Positions 62,546-64,000 of a DNA stretch of 64,000 bases are shown one piece after another. Location of the stretch: positions 20,302,775 through 20,366,774 of the forward strand of contig OZ029915.1 in the NCBI GenBank assembly GCA_964023275.1, read 5' to 3'. The stretch is from Norana najaformis (Eukaryota; Annelida; Clitellata; Crassiclitellata; Hormogastridae). Position 1 is the first letter of the stretch. Each line of letters opens with the position of its first letter. The notes below the pieces were generated by a model, which searched no databases, was not told where the DNA came from, and worked only from the letters and a program-made list of their open reading frames with translations. The translations under genes were made by a program, and so were the position numbers.

Positions 62546-64000
62546 ATGCCTCGGAAGTGCGTAAATACTGTGGACAACTTTTGTTACATTTGTGGGGAAG
62601 TGACATTTGCCAACCAGAAGAAAAGTATCACTTATCAAGTCAAGAAGGCATATCATGCTTACTTCGAATGCAAGGTTGGTGACCAAGACAAGCCATGGGC
62701 CCCGCATATATGCTGTGCTACATGTACAACACAGTTTTCACAGTGGTTGAATGGCAAAAGACCATCAATGCCGTTTGCAGTTCCCATGGTGTGGAGAGAG
62801 CAAAGCAACCACGTAGATGACTGTTACTTCTGCTTGGTTCCTCCTCTTTCCGGTGGAATAACGAAGCAAGAGAAGTCGACAATAGTCTACCCAAACATTC
62901 TGTCAGCATTGAGACCAGTTTCACATGGTGATGGACTTCCTATTCCAGAACCTCCAGCAGAATATATTTTCCTTGATTCATCTGATGAGGACAAGGGTGA
63001 GCCGACATGTTCTTCTCCTGGTCCGTCAGCGTGCAGTGATCCCGATTTTCACTGTGGTGCATCATCAACCCCACACAGAATAACACAGGAAGAACTAAAT
63101 GACCTTGTTCGTGATTTGGACTTATCCAAAAACAAGGCAGAATTGCTAGGATCAAGACTCCAACAATGGAATCTTCTAGAAGAAGATGTCACAATTACTT
63201 CATATAGAAAGCGCCATCAGCAGTTGGAACCTTTCTTTATGAAGGAAGGTAATCTGGTATTCTGTTCCAATATTGACGACCTCATGAATGCCTTACAGAT
63301 CACTCATGACCCACAAGAATGGAGACTCTTTGTAGACTCTTCAACACTGAGTCTTAAGGCTGTGCTTTTGCACAATGGAAACCGTCTTCCATCTATATTC
63401 CATTAGCGCATGCTGTCCACATGAAAGAGACATACGATAACCTAAAACAGCTACTGCATTCCATTGACTATAACAGGTACAAATGGCACCTGTGTGGTGA
63501 TTTGAAGGTAGTTGCCATTTTAATGGGACTGCAGTAAGGATATACAAAATATATGTGTTTCTTGTGTGAGTGGGATAGCCCAGCAAGAGAGTTGCACTAC
63601 GTGCGGAAGGAATGGACTCCCAGACAAAACATGGCAGTTGGACAGAAGAATATCCAGCACCCAGCTCTGGTCGAGGGTCACAAAATCCTACTACCACCCC
63701 TTCACATCAAACTAGGTTTGGTGAAGAACTTCATGAAAGCCATGGACCGCACTTCGCCAGCTTTCCGATACCTGCATGAAAAATTCCCTCGACTCAGCGA
63801 AGCAAAGATTAAAGAGGGAGTTTTTGTGGGTCCTCAGATTAGAGAACTCTTCAAAGATGACCGCTTCAACAACTTGCTGGAGGGTGATGCGAAACAAGCA
63901 TGGAATGCTTTTCGTCTAGTGTCTACAGACTTTCTGGGGAATGTTAGGGCAGAAAACTACAAGGAACTAGTAGAAGACATGCTCAAGCAGTACCAGAAAT
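62546..64000 (+). CDS. Multi-copy uncharacterised zinc-binding, transposase-like protein, 5' part (runs off right edge)
   Basis: The first open stretch is 62546-63406 (MPRKCVNTVDNFCYICGEVT), then similarity continues to the window end in another frame (CGDLKVVAILMGLQ, MCFLCEWDSPARE, LLPPLHIKLGLVKNFMKAMD, KIKEGVFVGPQIRELF). I recognise this as a family present in many copies in some invertebrates (Hydra, aphids), of unknown function. Cys13/Cys16 and His54/Cys57/Cys60 form a C2-C2 pattern like a ZAD zinc finger; a second CYFC follows near residue 92. A 2-nt shift near 63.40 kb and an in-frame TAA at 63535-63537 suggest this copy is inactive. FVDSS and CGDLKV could be catalytic Asp positions of a DDE-like enzyme; that is inference. 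A clear core promoter lies upstream. Confidence 0.65.

Overview
The window is intron-rich, AT-rich animal DNA with many interspersed repeats (LINEs, tRNA-derived SINEs, MITEs, P-like and pogo-like DNA transposons). The organism is most likely a bilaterian invertebrate. The mix of class IA PI3K genes, a CARD/TRADD-N-like gene and this repeat content would fit a marine spiralian or a non-vertebrate deuterostome, but I cannot name the phylum. I saw no bacterial features, rRNA genes, convincing functional tRNA genes, CRISPR arrays, LTR retroelements or Polintons.

The main result is a complete class IA phosphoinositide 3-kinase catalytic subunit (p110 beta/delta type) on the minus strand, from 45735 (ATG) to 18323 (stop). 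I resolved 23 coding exons by hand. Every junction has GT/AG ends, all phases join, and the total is 3252 nt (1083 residues plus stop), the expected size for p110 beta/delta. A second paralogue lies head-to-tail about 12.5 kb downstream, at 5809-1481 on the minus strand. Its first five coding exons are in the window, with the same intron positions, and it continues off the left edge. The locus is therefore a tandem p110 duplication.

A third host gene lies at 58564-52744 on the minus strand: linker exon, CARD exon, CARD exon, an exon resembling the TRADD N-terminal fold, then two possible 3' ends. All its internal exons are bounded by phase-1 introns. Its 5' end was not found.

The rest is repeats. 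Intron 6 of the intact PI3K gene holds a 2.07-kb terminal-inverted-repeat transposon (36205-38279, 6-bp target duplication) coding for a decayed protein of a widespread uncharacterised invertebrate family. The right edge (about 62.3-64.0 kb) holds the 5' part and promoter of another such multi-copy family with N-terminal zinc-binding cysteines. The interval 45.8-52.7 kb is a nest of LINE, SINE and P-like elements. The interval 58.6-62.1 kb holds a second copy of a repeat found at 49 kb, carrying a ~360-bp near-perfect palindrome. The interval 5.8-18.3 kb between the two PI3K genes is mostly LINE, SINE and MITE debris.

By inference from the families, the two PI3K genes would encode adaptor-bound lipid kinases that make PIP3 downstream of receptors, and the CARD gene would encode a death-fold signalling adaptor.
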